64,000 nucleotides of DNA, taken from positions 1 to 64,000 of the forward strand of contig JAUSBW010000109.1 in NCBI GenBank assembly GCA_030651815.1, given 5' to 3'. The position numbers were made by a program, and so were the translations under genes. Position 1 is the stretch's first letter; each line of letters starts with the position of its first letter. Origin of the DNA: Methanoregula sp. GTDB taxonomy: Archaea; Halobacteriota; Methanomicrobia; Methanomicrobiales; Methanospirillaceae. Under the pieces are notes generated by a model. That model saw only the letters and a program-made list of their open reading frames with translations. It did not search any database and was not told the origin of the DNA. Positions 30,211 through 41,297 of the stretch are shown here, one piece after another.

Positions 30211-31146
30211 ATGGCAAAACAGTGCGATGAACCAGTCACCCAGATACACATTAAACCAAAGATGACCGTCAATGAACTGGTCACAGCTATGGGAAAGGCC
30301 GGGGCGTATAACGGTGGATCGCTGTCCCGCGCCGTGGATATCTACGACCAGATGCTGCGCGATACAGAGACCGTGAAGTTCTTTGGCCTTGCAGGGGCGA
30401 TGGTTCCCGCAGGTATGGGTGGGATCATCTCAGATCTCATCAAAGGCGGGCATATAGATGTGCTCGTCTCGACCGGTGCAAACCTCACGCACGACATCAT
30501 CGAGGCGATAGGGTGCAGACATTTCCACGGAACTGCGTTCTGCAATGATATTGAACTCCGGCACGATGAGATCAACCGGATCTATGATGTCTATCTCCCC
30601 AACGAGGCCTTCGTGCATTTCGAGGAGTTCATGCAGAAGGTGTTTGAAGAACTCGAACCCGGCAGCACCATCTCCATCTCCGCTCTTATCAGGCATATAG
30701 GAAAGAACTTAAAGTCAGGTATCCTGCATGCAGCGTATCACAATAATATCCCGATCTACTGCCCCGCAGTGCAGGACTCGATGATCGGTCTCCAGTACTG
30801 GCTCTTTTCCCAGACCAACAAGGTGACGGTCGATGCCTTTGCCGATATGCCGGCGCTCATGGACCGGTGTTTCACAGCAAAGAAAGCCGGCGCCATGCTG
30901 GTCGGGGGCGGGGTGCCGAAGAACTTCATCCTCCAGAGCATGCTCATGACCCCCAACGGGTTCTCCTACGCAGTCCAGCTGACGGGTGACCGCCCCGATC
31001 TCGGCGGACTATCAGGAGCAACGCTGGACGAGGCCCGATCATGGGGCAAGATCACTGAGGAGGCGCAGGCCGTTACGGTGTACGGCGATGCCACGATCAC
31101 ACTCCCCGTTATGGTGGCCGCAGTGCTGGAGCGGAGGTCTTTATGA
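30211..31146 (+). CDS. dys: Deoxyhypusine synthase family protein
   Basis: FFGLAGAMVPAGMGGIISDLIKGGHIDVLVSTGANLTHDI and GGVPKNFILQ motifs. Confidence 0.9.
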   Translation: MAKQCDEPVTQIHIKPKMTVNELVTAMGKAGAYNGGSLSRAVDIYDQMLRDTETVKFFGLAGAMVPAGMGGIISDLIKGGHIDVLVSTGANLTHDIIEAIGCRHFHGTAFCNDIELRHDEINRIYDVYLPNEAFVHFEEFMQKVFEELEPGSTISISALIRHIGKNLKSGILHAAYHNNIPIYCPAVQDSMIGLQYWLFSQTNKVTVDAFADMPALMDRCFTAKKAGAMLVGGGVPKNFILQSMLMTPNGFSYAVQLTGDRPDLGGLSGATLDEARSWGKITEEAQAVTVYGDATITLPVMVAAVLERRSL

Positions 31147-31781
31147 CCGACCTGATCCTCGCACTGGATGTGACTGATAAGAAAACAGCCCTGTCCATCG
31201 CAGAGACCTGTGCCCCTCACATCGATGCAATCAAACTCGGCTATCCCCTCATTCTCTCGTGCGGACTGGCCATTGCCGATGAGATAGCAGTACACGACCT
31301 GCCGCTGATCGCTGATTTCAAAGTTGCAGATATCCCCAACACCAACCGGCTCATCGCCGGGCAGGTCTTCGATGCAGGATTCTCGTCTATCATCTGCCAC
31401 GGGTTCACCGGCAAAGACTCGGTGCTCGCATGCGTTGAGACCGCATTCGAATGCGGGGGTGCATGCTACGTGGTTGCCGAGATGAGCCATCCCGGCGCGA
31501 CCGGTTTTTTCCATGGCGGGACGGCAGAGAAGATCGCAGCGCTTGCCATGGAGTGCGGAGCCGATGGTATCATCGCCCCGGCTACACGCCCTGAGCGGGT
31601 GAAAGTCTTAAGAGGCATTGTTGGGAAACGAAAGATCCTTTCACCGGGAGTGGGGGCACAGGGGGGGGAGGCAGATACCGTTGCAAAACTTGTTGACGGA
31701 ATTATCGTTGGCCGTGCGATCTATGAGGCGGGGGACCCGGCAGCCGCAGCACAAAGTTTCGCGCACATCCGTAAGGCGTAA
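31143..31781 (+). CDS. pyrF: Orotidine 5'-phosphate decarboxylase
   Basis: LILALDVTD, IADFKVADIPNTN and LSPGVGAQGG motifs. Confidence 0.92.
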   Translation: MTDLILALDVTDKKTALSIAETCAPHIDAIKLGYPLILSCGLAIADEIAVHDLPLIADFKVADIPNTNRLIAGQVFDAGFSSIICHGFTGKDSVLACVETAFECGGACYVVAEMSHPGATGFFHGGTAEKIAALAMECGADGIIAPATRPERVKVLRGIVGKRKILSPGVGAQGGEADTVAKLVDGIIVGRAIYEAGDPAAAAQSFAHIRKA

Positions 31782-31906
31782 ACAGTTATAAACCAACGAT
31801 CCTATGCAACCAGATCTGCATATGCGCGCTTATTAGTGGGTGAAATGGCAGTTCGTTGAACCTGAAGGTTCTAAATATTTATTAATGAGCTGTGCGATGT
31901 TATAGT

Positions 31907-32269
31907 ATGGATTGGACGGGTGAACAACGGAAACTGGCACAGAAATACAAAAGTGTAGACGAGATTCCGGAAAAGGAACGCAAATACAAGTGCCACACCT
32001 GCCACCTCATTGTTGAGGAGAACCCGTGCCCGAATTGCGGCGAGACGCATCTTGAGATCATGTGCCCGCTCGATCACTGCCACTGCTCCCATGAGATTCT
32101 CTCAGGTATTGAGTACTGCCCGCTCTGCGGCAAACCAGTCTGCCCTGAATGCGGCTCTCATGATGTCACCCAGATAAGCAGGGTAACCGGTTACCTGCAG
32201 GATGTATCCGGCTGGAACGCCGGCAAGCAGCAGGAACTCAAGGACCGGACACGCTATTCGGTTGCATGA
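31907..32269 (+). CDS. Stand-alone Zn-ribbon protein resembling an anaerobic NTP reductase C-terminal region
   Basis: CxxC pairs and VTGYLQDVSGWNAGKQQELKDRTRY, NrdD-like tail. Confidence 0.65.
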   Translation: MDWTGEQRKLAQKYKSVDEIPEKERKYKCHTCHLIVEENPCPNCGETHLEIMCPLDHCHCSHEILSGIEYCPLCGKPVCPECGSHDVTQISRVTGYLQDVSGWNAGKQQELKDRTRYSVA

Positions 32270-33135
32270 GATATTTCACTGATACCAATACTATTTTCAT
32301 CCGCGGAACGTTCCGCGCTGCAAGTACCGGCATTAACGGCGGTATTTACGAAGTTTCCACCCTTTTTATCCATACCATTCCCGCAGGCTGGGATCATACC
32401 GGACCGGAAAAGGAACTTGAGATGATTGAAGCAGGGGCCGGACTGGCACCGGGTTTTTTCGGGCTGCTCACCGCGGTACCTGTGCAGCAGTGTTGTGTGC
32501 TCCAGTATGATTTTGTTACAGTCTTCATCACTGCGGGGATCCGTCGCGAACAACCGGAATCTGCCGGAACAATTAACATCATCGTGACCAGCAGCGAGGG
32601 CATGGAAGACGCAGCCCTGCTCGAGACGATCATGGTGGCAACTGAGGCAAAGGCAGAAGCCCTTGCAACGCTTGGCCTCCCGCTGACCGGCACACCGACA
32701 GATGCAGTGATCGCTGCTTGCGAAGGTGAGGTTAAGCATATGTATGCCGGGAGGCTGACCGAAACCGGCAGACGCGTGCATGCTGCCATTCTCCGAGGTA
32801 TACCTTACGCAATCCAGTGTCACGACAGCGGGATTCAGAACTCTCAGCCGTCATTTTATATTTTCAGCCGGTTCAAGGGCGAGCACTGGGTGGAGTGGAC
32901 ACCCGACAACTGCCCCTACTATCCCTGCCACTTTGCCGGGCAGCGATGCGACTTCTGCTACTGCCCGTTCTACCCGTGCAGGGACGAAAGCCTCGGGCAG
33001 TGGTCAGCGGGCTCCAATGGGAACAAGGTATGGAACTGTGCGGGATGTACGCTTCTCCACGAACCGGAGATCGCCGATTACCTGAAAAAATTCCCTTTGG
33101 CTTCGCTAACAGAGATTAAGCAAAGAAAAAAGTGA
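32266..33135 (+). CDS. cbiZ: Adenosylcobinamide amidohydrolase (CbiZ) fused to a Cys-rich domain
   Basis: CbiZ-like ITAGIRREQPESAGTINIIVTSSEGMEDAALLETIMVATEAKAEAL plus C-terminal CPYYPCHFAGQRCDFCYCPFYPC...CAGC. Confidence 0.8.
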   Translation: MRYFTDTNTIFIRGTFRAASTGINGGIYEVSTLFIHTIPAGWDHTGPEKELEMIEAGAGLAPGFFGLLTAVPVQQCCVLQYDFVTVFITAGIRREQPESAGTINIIVTSSEGMEDAALLETIMVATEAKAEALATLGLPLTGTPTDAVIAACEGEVKHMYAGRLTETGRRVHAAILRGIPYAIQCHDSGIQNSQPSFYIFSRFKGEHWVEWTPDNCPYYPCHFAGQRCDFCYCPFYPCRDESLGQWSAGSNGNKVWNCAGCTLLHEPEIADYLKKFPLASLTEIKQRKK

Positions 33136-33143
33136 GGGGCTGA

Positions 33144-33341
33144 TCAGTTCTCGCTGATGCCCAGTGCCTTGATGAGCTCGGGCAGCGGGATACCGTGTGC
33201 CTCAGCTGCCTGGCGGATTGTCTCGCCGCGGGCGATCGCGCAGCCTACGCAGCCCATGCCGAACTTGAAGAGCGCCTCGGTAGACTCGGGTTTTGCCTGT
33301 AAGAGTTCATAGATAGTGCTGTCTGCATTAATTTCTGCCAT
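33144..33341 (-). CDS. DUF1858-type small protein
   Basis: STIYELLQAKPESTEALFKFGMGCVGCAIARGETIRQAAEAHG. Confidence 0.85.
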   Translation of the reverse strand: MAEINADSTIYELLQAKPESTEALFKFGMGCVGCAIARGETIRQAAEAHGIPLPELIKALGISEN

Positions 33342-33439
33342 ACCTCAGATAGTCTGCCTGTGGTCACATAAACCTGACCATTACGGCGTACTATTACAGC
33401 GATTTCACTTTCGCCCCGCACACTTCGCAATATATAGGC

Positions 33440-34732
33440 ATGATCAGATCCGATACTTATGTGGAGATGTACGAAATGGATTTTTCCGAAGCAGCAGACA
33501 GAATCTCCCGTAAGTTCCAAAAGAGCGGACAGACCATTGATCCCAAAAAGATCGAGGGAAAACTCCGCAGACTGATCGAGGAGTTCAGTGTCCAGCCATC
33601 AGAAGCAGAGCGCAGCGTGATCAATGAACTCGCAAAAGAGTTCAACATCCCTTCAATGGGGACGGGCGGTGGCTCAGGCAGTGGCGGCACGGGCAGTAGT
33701 GGCACAGAAAATAAGAAGATCGCTGATGCGGCACCCGGCGAGTGGGTAACGATCGAAGGCAAGATCGTGGCACTCGCAGCTCCCGCATCACCCGCGATTG
33801 CCCAGGGCGGCATCATAGCCGATGAGTCCGGCGCTATCCGCTTTGTCGCATGGGCAAAGGCGAACGCACCTGCAATGGCACTGGGTGCCTGGTACCGGAT
33901 CGAGTCCGCGGTTGTGGACGAATTCAAGGGTATCGCGAGCCTGAAGATCCATTCCGGCTCTACGATCAAAGAGATCGAAGAGGACCGGACACTCATGCCC
34001 ACGACTGTGCCGATCAGCGAACTGCACCCCGGCATAGGCAGTATCCGGGCAAAAGTGGTCCAGGAGTGGGACGCCTCCCATGAACGGATGCTCCAGTCCG
34101 GCCTGTTAGGCGATGAGACCGGCACGATCAAGTTTGTAATCTGGAAAGAGCCGGGCAAAGAGAGCCTTACACCGGGTTCAGTTTACAATATTTTCTATTC
34201 ACAGGTAGACGAGTACAACGGCAGGCTCTCTTTGAACCTCAATACGGCAATGATCATGCAGGAGGAGGGTGATATTGTGGTGAGCGGTGGCGAAGCCACA
34301 GTCAGCGGCGCTATCGTGCATGTCGCACCCGGCTCCGGTATCATCAAGCGCTGCCCGGTGGAAGGGTGCAATCGTGCCCTCTCGCGCCAGAACTACTGCC
34401 CTGTGCATGAGATCCAGCCGAAGTTCACCTATGATCTGCGGATCAAGGGGTGGTTGGACGATGGGGAGAAGACGCACAGCATCCTGCTCCAGCGCGATGT
34501 GGTAGAGTCGCTCACCGGAATATCACTCGATGCAGCAAAGGAGATCGCCGAGAACAACCCGCTGGGTATGGACGAGGTCTTCCTCCAGATGCGGGACAAG
34601 GTGCTCGGCCGGTATATTACCTGCCACGGGCGCGAGATCGAGAACCGCGTTCTCGTCAACAAATGCGAGCGTGTGGCGTTTGAGAGCGGAAAGCATACAG
34701 CGCTTCTCAACCGGGCCGGGGGTGCATCATGA
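33440..34732 (+). CDS. RPA-like ssDNA-binding protein with OB folds and zinc finger
   Basis: Repeated OB-fold segments (GEWVTIEGKIVAL, GSIRAKVVQEWD, ATVSGAIVHVAPGSGIIKRC) and a Cys/His cluster. Confidence 0.85.
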   Translation: MIRSDTYVEMYEMDFSEAADRISRKFQKSGQTIDPKKIEGKLRRLIEEFSVQPSEAERSVINELAKEFNIPSMGTGGGSGSGGTGSSGTENKKIADAAPGEWVTIEGKIVALAAPASPAIAQGGIIADESGAIRFVAWAKANAPAMALGAWYRIESAVVDEFKGIASLKIHSGSTIKEIEEDRTLMPTTVPISELHPGIGSIRAKVVQEWDASHERMLQSGLLGDETGTIKFVIWKEPGKESLTPGSVYNIFYSQVDEYNGRLSLNLNTAMIMQEEGDIVVSGGEATVSGAIVHVAPGSGIIKRCPVEGCNRALSRQNYCPVHEIQPKFTYDLRIKGWLDDGEKTHSILLQRDVVESLTGISLDAAKEIAENNPLGMDEVFLQMRDKVLGRYITCHGREIENRVLVNKCERVAFESGKHTALLNRAGGAS

Positions 34733-35331
34733 GCACGCCAGCACGCGAGATGGGCAGGAAGGATGCTTCATTTGAGCGCGAACCGGCACGACGGGTATTT
34801 GCCAGCGAGCTGCGGGAATGCCGGTACCAGTTCAAGGATGGCGAAGACGAGAAGAGCCCGACATTTGTCCTGCTCCCTACCGGAGAGCGCTGCAACCGGA
34901 TCTTCATTGTTGGCACGCTGACCGAGAAACAGCGACAGGGTGAACAGAATATTTTCTATCGCGGAAGGGTAGTAGACCCGACCGGGACCTTCTTTATCAT
35001 GGCCGGCAGTTACCAGCCCGAGGCAATGCAGCAGCTGGCAAAGATCGAGACACCGGCATTTGTCGCGGTCATTGGCAAGCCGACCCTGTACAGGAAGGAC
35101 GAGGCAAGCACCCCCATGGTCTCCGTCCGCGTGGAATCAATAAATATCGTGGACAAGGACACCCGGGATCTCTGGGTGCTCGACACCGCTGAACGCACGC
35201 TGGACCGGATCGAGGCATTCGCCACGGGCACGGGGCCGGATGTATTGAAGGCTAAGGAGCAGTATCCCACCATTGATCCGGTGACATTCCGGAAGATAGC
35301 GTACGAAGCGCTGGCCCAGATCAAGATCTAA
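34729..35331 (+). CDS. RPA-associated OB-fold protein (COG3390-like)
   Basis: [45 protein letters not shown]; 4-bp overlap with the RPA-like gene. Confidence 0.85.
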   Translation: MSTPAREMGRKDASFEREPARRVFASELRECRYQFKDGEDEKSPTFVLLPTGERCNRIFIVGTLTEKQRQGEQNIFYRGRVVDPTGTFFIMAGSYQPEAMQQLAKIETPAFVAVIGKPTLYRKDEASTPMVSVRVESINIVDKDTRDLWVLDTAERTLDRIEAFATGTGPDVLKAKEQYPTIDPVTFRKIAYEALAQIKI

Positions 35332-35393
35332 TCTCTATTTTTTCATTGGGCGAAAACCTTATCTTCTACAGTTGCAATCACTCATCGATCACC

Positions 35394-35555
35394 ATGGAGC
35401 AGAAGGAGTTGAGTGCACTAATCAAAGACCTTGACACGAAAATGCTCAAGGAAGAGGCAAAGAAACAGGGGCTCAAACTCGGGCGCTGCCCGACAAAGAT
35501 GAGCATCGCAAAGATGCTGCCTGAAGAAACCTTAAAAAAACTGGCAAAGAAGTGA
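35394..35555 (+). CDS. Very small basic protein, possibly SAP/HeH-like
   Basis: [53 protein letters not shown]. Confidence 0.5.
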   Translation: MEQKELSALIKDLDTKMLKEEAKKQGLKLGRCPTKMSIAKMLPEETLKKLAKK

Positions 35556-35627
35556 GCGGATATTTTCAGAATACAATAGTACCCTGGCTCTCCGCAGAGC
35601 CAACAGGGAATACTACGATAGTGACCG

Positions 35628-36812
35628 TCAGTATACCTCAACAAGTCCCTTACTTTTCCCAGTAATCGACCTTCCACCCTGTGGTGTCACGACAAAGGTG
35701 TTCTCAATCCCCACAAGCCCGACTTTCGATATGCCTTTCTTAGGTTCGATGGCAAAGACCATCCCTTCCTGCAGGGGCTCATCAAATCCCTGCGCAATCA
35801 CCGGCATCTCATCGATCCAGAGCCCGATACCGTGTCCGAGGAACTTGACCTTGTGCTTCCCGAATCCCATGAAGTTGTTTAAGAATTCCGGCTCAAGGTC
35901 CGCCATGATGGTCGTGTAGATCTCTGACGGGATAGCACCCGGTTTGAGAAGTGCTGCAAGCTGATCCTGAATCGCCACGCATCGTTCGTGCTCCCGTATT
36001 GCCTCATCAGGGATCGGCTTGCCGAACATATAGGTCATGGTCTTGTCGGTCTGGTACCCCTTGTACCCGCACCCGATATCAATGACGACCAGATCGCCCT
36101 TTTTCAGTTTCCTTTCCCGGCAGCCCATCAGCGGGACGGACGGGTGCATACCGAAAATGCCACCGGGAGTATTGACGTACGTCGGGGAGATGGAGCTCGT
36201 GCCAAACCCAATCTGGCCAAGCAACATCTCGTTGAATATACCGAACCGGATGATTCCCTGGTGGCCTTCCTTCATCATGAGAGTATAGAGATCGCAGGTA
36301 AGCCCGACCTCGTCGATCCCTTCCGTGAGCATACCGGGAATACAGTCTTCGAGCACATGGCGGTGGATCTTCCCGGCGTGTTCCATTAAGGAGAGCTCAT
36401 ACCGGCTCTTCACTGACCTGACCGCTGCTACCTGTTCATCAACAGATTTCACATCGGAAAACGGCAGGTACTTCTGGAGCCGCTGGAGCTGGGCAATCGG
36501 CATCAGGTCCGTTTCGAGATACACAGTGGAAGGGAGGTTTCCCATGCCCGCAGCGACGTCCCGGTAGCTCTTCATCTCCCGGATATAGGGAAATAGCGAC
36601 TCAGTCTTTGCCCTCTCGAAGCTCTGCCGAACCCAGAAGACGGCTTCGCCATCCTGCGGGATGAGCAGAAGTCCGTCCTGCATAGTGCCCGTGAAATAGT
36701 AGAGAGGGATCTTGCCGACAATGGCTGCAAGCTCCCAGCCGGAACAAGTGTGATCCATCCGGGCCCGGAAACGCTTCAGCCGGTCTTCAAGTTCGGTGAG
36801 TGGGACTTTCAT
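35628..36812 (-). CDS. M24-family (Xaa-Pro type) peptidase
   Basis: KGDLVVIDIGCGYKGYQTDKTMTY and GHGIGLWIDEMPVI; start set at MKVPLTELEDRL. Confidence 0.88.
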   Translation of the reverse strand: MKVPLTELEDRLKRFRARMDHTCSGWELAAIVGKIPLYYFTGTMQDGLLLIPQDGEAVFWVRQSFERAKTESLFPYIREMKSYRDVAAGMGNLPSTVYLETDLMPIAQLQRLQKYLPFSDVKSVDEQVAAVRSVKSRYELSLMEHAGKIHRHVLEDCIPGMLTEGIDEVGLTCDLYTLMMKEGHQGIIRFGIFNEMLLGQIGFGTSSISPTYVNTPGGIFGMHPSVPLMGCRERKLKKGDLVVIDIGCGYKGYQTDKTMTYMFGKPIPDEAIREHERCVAIQDQLAALLKPGAIPSEIYTTIMADLEPEFLNNFMGFGKHKVKFLGHGIGLWIDEMPVIAQGFDEPLQEGMVFAIEPKKGISKVGLVGIENTFVVTPQGGRSITGKSKGLVEVY

Positions 36813-36912
36813 GTGGGTAAAAACTGGGGCTGGAAGGATAATAAGAATGATGAAATCGTTCTGGAAACAGGGGTGGTTCGATCTGCAATGGAACTGGTGA
36901 AAACAGAGTGGA

Positions 36913-37590
36913 TCAACGGGAGGATCGCTCCTGTTCCCACCGCTCCAAAACTTCCGGCCCTTCGACAAACACAAGCCCGTGCTTCCGGGCATAGAGCTTT
37001 GCATCCGCTTTTGAGAGTGCATAGCCGGACTCATCGTCCAGCATCTCGCAGATAGTAACCGCGGGTGTGATCCCCGCCATCTCAGCCATCGCAATCGAGA
37101 GTTCGGTCTGACCCTTCCTCACATCGAGGAGCCCCTCTGCTGCCCGCAGGAGCGCCATATGGCCCGGGGTGCGGAATGACTCGTGGAAGCTCACGCTGCC
37201 GCCATTGAGCGCCCGCTTCACCTGCTCGGCAATCGCGTTGACCGTCAGCGTCCGGTCACGATCGGTAATGCCCGTGAACGTGTTGCGGTGGTTCACCCAG
37301 AGCGAGAAGGAGGAGTGGTTCTTCCGGTCGTACGGGATGTCTCCTTCCCGTTCAGCGACGGCAATTGCCCTGAGGGCATCGCTGGCAAACGGGAGCCCGA
37401 GACGCTGGGCTGCAGTCGGGTGGACTGCAGTGCAGATCAGCCCTCCGCCATCCTTGCGCATCCGCAGGATATCTTTTGGCATGACTGCATCAGAGCGGAT
37501 CGCAAAATCCGTCTCGCCTTCCCGGTCTTCGAAATCGTAGAGGAGGATGAACTTGCCGTCACGGAGCGCTGCGAGCGCTTCATCGATCAC
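36913..37590 (-). CDS. ribB: 3,4-dihydroxy-2-butanone 4-phosphate synthase
   Basis: ILLYDFEDREGETDFAIRSDAV, GGLICTAV and FRTPGHMALLRAAEGLL motifs. Confidence 0.92.
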   Translation of the reverse strand: MIDEALAALRDGKFILLYDFEDREGETDFAIRSDAVMPKDILRMRKDGGGLICTAVHPTAAQRLGLPFASDALRAIAVAEREGDIPYDRKNHSSFSLWVNHRNTFTGITDRDRTLTVNAIAEQVKRALNGGSVSFHESFRTPGHMALLRAAEGLLDVRKGQTELSIAMAEMAGITPAVTICEMLDDESGYALSKADAKLYARKHGLVFVEGPEVLERWEQERSSR

Positions 37591-38261
37591 TGATCCACCT
37601 CAACTGTTAACGTATCCGTGTCTTCCACGCCCAGTTTCCGGCGCAGGGCCATGGGTGCAATCACTTCAATGATATCTGCGGGGTAATGGGTTCTTCCCGG
37701 CATGACAATCGCGCAGGAAATATTCCCGATACGGCACGGGAGACACTTGGCATCACCAAATGTCCTGCCATCAGTGGAAAAACCCTTGATCCGGATCCAG
37801 TCGAGCGCATCGATCTTCCTGCGTACCGGTAAACTTGAAGAGGAGAGGCGTATGTTGAGTGTGCCCGGGTAGGGTTCAAACCCGAGATGGGTATTGAACT
37901 GCTGCTTGTAGGGCTCGAGGCTCATGTAATATTTACCCTCGCCAATGCCGCTGACTACGGTGCCGTTTAATACAAATCCTTTGTTATGCTCAGAAAAGAT
38001 CCGGCTGTACTCATGGTACTCCTTCCGGAGCTCCTCTTCTCCTGTCCCGGTCAGCGTCACATGCTGTCCGTCCGCAGCCATCGTCCGGGTAATAAAGCCC
38101 TGCGTTTCGAGCCCTTTCAATCGCCGGGATGCGGTCTGCGGGCTGATCGCAAGCATCTCACCGATGGACTGGGATGAGACAAAGACCGGGCCCTTGCAGC
38201 CGCCCCGCAGTGCAATTGTCTTGAGACACTGGAGATCTTCTGCTGGTATCATACTTATCAA
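37587..38261 (-). CDS. ribK: CTP-dependent riboflavin kinase with N-terminal HTH
   Basis: HTH segment then GTVVSGIGEGKYYMSLEPYKQQFNTHLGFEPYPGTLNIRL. Confidence 0.92.
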   Translation of the reverse strand: MISMIPAEDLQCLKTIALRGGCKGPVFVSSQSIGEMLAISPQTASRRLKGLETQGFITRTMAADGQHVTLTGTGEEELRKEYHEYSRIFSEHNKGFVLNGTVVSGIGEGKYYMSLEPYKQQFNTHLGFEPYPGTLNIRLSSSSLPVRRKIDALDWIRIKGFSTDGRTFGDAKCLPCRIGNISCAIVMPGRTHYPADIIEVIAPMALRRKLGVEDTDTLTVEVDQ

Positions 38262-38376
38262 AATTGAGATGCTTATTATTTATGGGTTGCCCTTCGGCAA
38301 ACTCTTCGTCAGGGTTCGTTCACTGTCGAACTCATATTCGTTAATTATTTAACACTATGAGTGGATCTAATTGAGC

Positions 38377-39087
38377 ATGAAATCCGGAAAGCGAAACCAG
38401 CTCGCTGAAAAGATGGCTGGCGAAATTACGCTCTCGGACTCACCGGGGCATGCGCTGAAAAAATGGCGCATGAACTTCGAGATTGCACCCGGCGTCTTAT
38501 CAGAACGTCTCGGCGTCTCACCGTCTGTAATCAGTGATTATGAGAGCGGAAGGAGAAAAAGCCCCGGAACCGCTGTTGTCGGCAAGATTGTCGATACGCT
38601 CCTCAACACAGATGAGGAGACCGGCGGTAAACACATTGAAAAATTTTCAACCATGCTCTTTTCGGCAGTTGACGATGACGTGATCTATGACCTCCATGAG
38701 TATGGTTCACCCATTCCGCTGAAAGATTTTTCAGACGCGATCGGGTGCACATTACTCTGCGGATCCATGGACAAAACCCTCTTCGGCTATACCGTGGTCA
38801 ACAGCCTGAATGCGATCATGCAACTCTCATCCGATGAGTTCAATCGCATCTATGGCTGGAGCACGGAACGGGCGCTGGTCTTTACCAACGTCTCGACCGG
38901 AAAATCACCGATGGTTGCAATACGGGTGACGCCGTTCAAGCCGCGATGCGTGGTGCTGCAGGGAATAGATGCCGCAGACGTCCACCCGATCGTGGAAAAG
39001 ATGGCGGAACGCGATCGCATCACGGTGATGTGTACGAGCATGGATGTAGACAAAATCGTGAGTACCCTGAGGGAACAAGAATGGTAG
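38377..39087 (+). CDS. HTH (XRE-like) transcriptional regulator
   Basis: [44 protein letters not shown]. Confidence 0.85.
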   Translation: MKSGKRNQLAEKMAGEITLSDSPGHALKKWRMNFEIAPGVLSERLGVSPSVISDYESGRRKSPGTAVVGKIVDTLLNTDEETGGKHIEKFSTMLFSAVDDDVIYDLHEYGSPIPLKDFSDAIGCTLLCGSMDKTLFGYTVVNSLNAIMQLSSDEFNRIYGWSTERALVFTNVSTGKSPMVAIRVTPFKPRCVVLQGIDAADVHPIVEKMAERDRITVMCTSMDVDKIVSTLREQEW

Positions 39088-40133
39088 GCATCATTACTTA
39101 CGGTGTGTATATACCGAGATATCGTATCAAGGTCGAAGAGATTGCCCGGGTCTGGGGCGCAAATGCCGCAGACATCACCGGGGGGCTGGGCGTTTTTGAA
39201 AAGTCCGTCCCGGACCTTGATGAAGATGCAGCAACGATCGCTGTTGAAGCAGCAAGAAACGCACTCCTGCGCCGGCATGTTGACCCGAAAGAGATCGGGG
39301 CGGTGTACGTGGGCAGCGAGTCGCACCCGTATGCGGTGAAACCTACTGCATGCACTGTCGGGGAAGCAATCGGTGCTACCCCGAACATGACCGCAGCTGA
39401 TTTCGAGTTCGCCTGCAAGGCGGGCACAGCCGCGATCCAGACATGCATGGGCATGGTAAAGAGCAAGATGATCCCCTACGGGCTTGCCATCGGTACCGAT
39501 GTCTCGCAGGGTGCACCGGGCGATGCGCTCGAGTACACCGCAGCGGCGGGAGGTGCGGCCTTTGTTATCGGGAACGACGACCCGATCGCAACGATCCACC
39601 ACACCTGCTCGTTCACCACCGACACGCCGGACTTCTGGCGCCGCGAAGGACAGGATTATCCCCGCCACGGCGGCAGATTTACCGGCGATCCCGGATACTT
39701 CAAGCACGTAAAGGGCGCAAGCAACCTCCTCTTTGAGCAGACCAAGAAGGCACCAAAGGACTTCACCTATGCAGTCTTCCACCAGCCCAATGCGAAATTC
39801 CCGCAGAAAGCCGCAAAGGATCTCGGGTTCAATGCCGACCAGATCAAGCCGGGCCTTGTGGTGCCGCTTCTTGGCAATACCTACTCCGGTGCTTCACCCA
39901 TTGGCCTTGCAGCAACTCTCGACATCGCAAAGCCGGGCGACACCATCTTTGTCTGCTCGTTCGGGTCCGGTGCAGGCAGCGATGCATTCGATATTGAAGT
40001 GACCGATGCAATCCTGTCAGATGCATTCCGGCGCGATGCTGCACCCGGCGTGGAGCAGCTTCTCAGGAATCCCATATACCTAGATTATGCACGATATGCC
40101 CAGCACAAGGGAAAACTGGTGATGCAATCATGA
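39081..40133 (+). CDS. Hydroxymethylglutaryl-CoA synthase
   Basis: [39 protein letters not shown]; archaeal HMGS type; start chosen at ATG 39081. Confidence 0.93.
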   Translation: MVGIITYGVYIPRYRIKVEEIARVWGANAADITGGLGVFEKSVPDLDEDAATIAVEAARNALLRRHVDPKEIGAVYVGSESHPYAVKPTACTVGEAIGATPNMTAADFEFACKAGTAAIQTCMGMVKSKMIPYGLAIGTDVSQGAPGDALEYTAAAGGAAFVIGNDDPIATIHHTCSFTTDTPDFWRREGQDYPRHGGRFTGDPGYFKHVKGASNLLFEQTKKAPKDFTYAVFHQPNAKFPQKAAKDLGFNADQIKPGLVVPLLGNTYSGASPIGLAATLDIAKPGDTIFVCSFGSGAGSDAFDIEVTDAILSDAFRRDAAPGVEQLLRNPIYLDYARYAQHKGKLVMQS

Positions 40134-41296
40134 GAGACGTGGCAGTGATTGGTGTGGGCTGCACCAGATTCGGTGAGAAATGGTCGGAATCTTTCCGTGA
40201 CCTTTTCGTGGAGGCCGGGGCCCTCGCTCTTGAGGATGCCCAGCTCTCCGGGGAGAAGATCGATGCAATGTATGTCGGGAACATGAGCGCCGGCCGTTTC
40301 ATCGAGCAGGAGCACATCGGTGCCCTGATCGCTGACTATGCGGGAATGGCAACACGCCACATCCCGTCAACACGGGTCGAAGCCGCGTGTGCATCCGGCG
40401 GGCTTGCCTTCCGGCAGGCTGTCATCGCAGTAGCAAGCGGCATGGAAGATATCGTGGTCGCAGCAGGCGTAGAGAAGATGACCGATGTGGAACCGGGCGC
40501 AAGCACCGACGCCCTCACCGGCGCTGCTGACCGCGAATGGGAAGGGTTTGTCGGAGCGACATTCCCCGGACTCTACGCGATGATCGCAAAAGACTACATG
40601 CACAAATACGCGATGACCCGCGAACAGCTGGCACAGGTCGCAGTGAAGAACCACTACAACGGTGCACGCAACCCGATTGCCCAGTTCCAGCAGGAGATCA
40701 CGCTCGACACCGTGCTGAGATCCACCATGGTCGCCGAGCCCCTCCGGCTCTTCGACTGCTCGCCCATCACGGATGGTGCAGCGGCAGTCATCCTCGCACC
40801 GCTCGAACGTGCCCGGGAGTTCACCGACACCCCGATCAAGGTCCTTGCAACCGCACAGGCAAGCGACTCCATTGCCCTCCATGACCGCCGGGACATCTCG
40901 ACACTTGATGCATCGGTCGCTGCAGGGCAGCGGGCGTTTAAGATGGCAAAACTGACGCATAAGGACATCAACATGGTCGAGGTGCACGACTGTTTCTCGA
41001 TTGCAGAGATCTGCGCCATCGAGGACCTCGGGTTCTGCAGGAAAGGCACCGCCGGCAAGTTCACCGCAGACGGCGAGACTGCGCTTGGCGGCAGGATCCC
41101 GGTCAACACGAGCGGAGGCCTCAAGGCCTGCGGCCACCCGGTCGGTGCAACCGGCATCAAGCAGGTGTACGAGATTGTCCAGCAGCTCCGTAACGACGCA
41201 GGCAAACGCCAGATCGATGGCGCAAAGATCGGTATGACCCACAATGTGGGCGGTACCGGTGCTACGGTGGCAGTCCACATCCTCGGGAGGGTCTGA
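40130..41296 (+). CDS. Thiolase (acetyl-CoA acetyltransferase family)
   Basis: [48 protein letters not shown]. Confidence 0.92.
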   Translation: MRDVAVIGVGCTRFGEKWSESFRDLFVEAGALALEDAQLSGEKIDAMYVGNMSAGRFIEQEHIGALIADYAGMATRHIPSTRVEAACASGGLAFRQAVIAVASGMEDIVVAAGVEKMTDVEPGASTDALTGAADREWEGFVGATFPGLYAMIAKDYMHKYAMTREQLAQVAVKNHYNGARNPIAQFQQEITLDTVLRSTMVAEPLRLFDCSPITDGAAAVILAPLERAREFTDTPIKVLATAQASDSIALHDRRDISTLDASVAAGQRAFKMAKLTHKDINMVEVHDCFSIAEICAIEDLGFCRKGTAGKFTADGETALGGRIPVNTSGGLKACGHPVGATGIKQVYEIVQQLRNDAGKRQIDGAKIGMTHNVGGTGATVAVHILGRV

Positions 41297-41297
41297 A

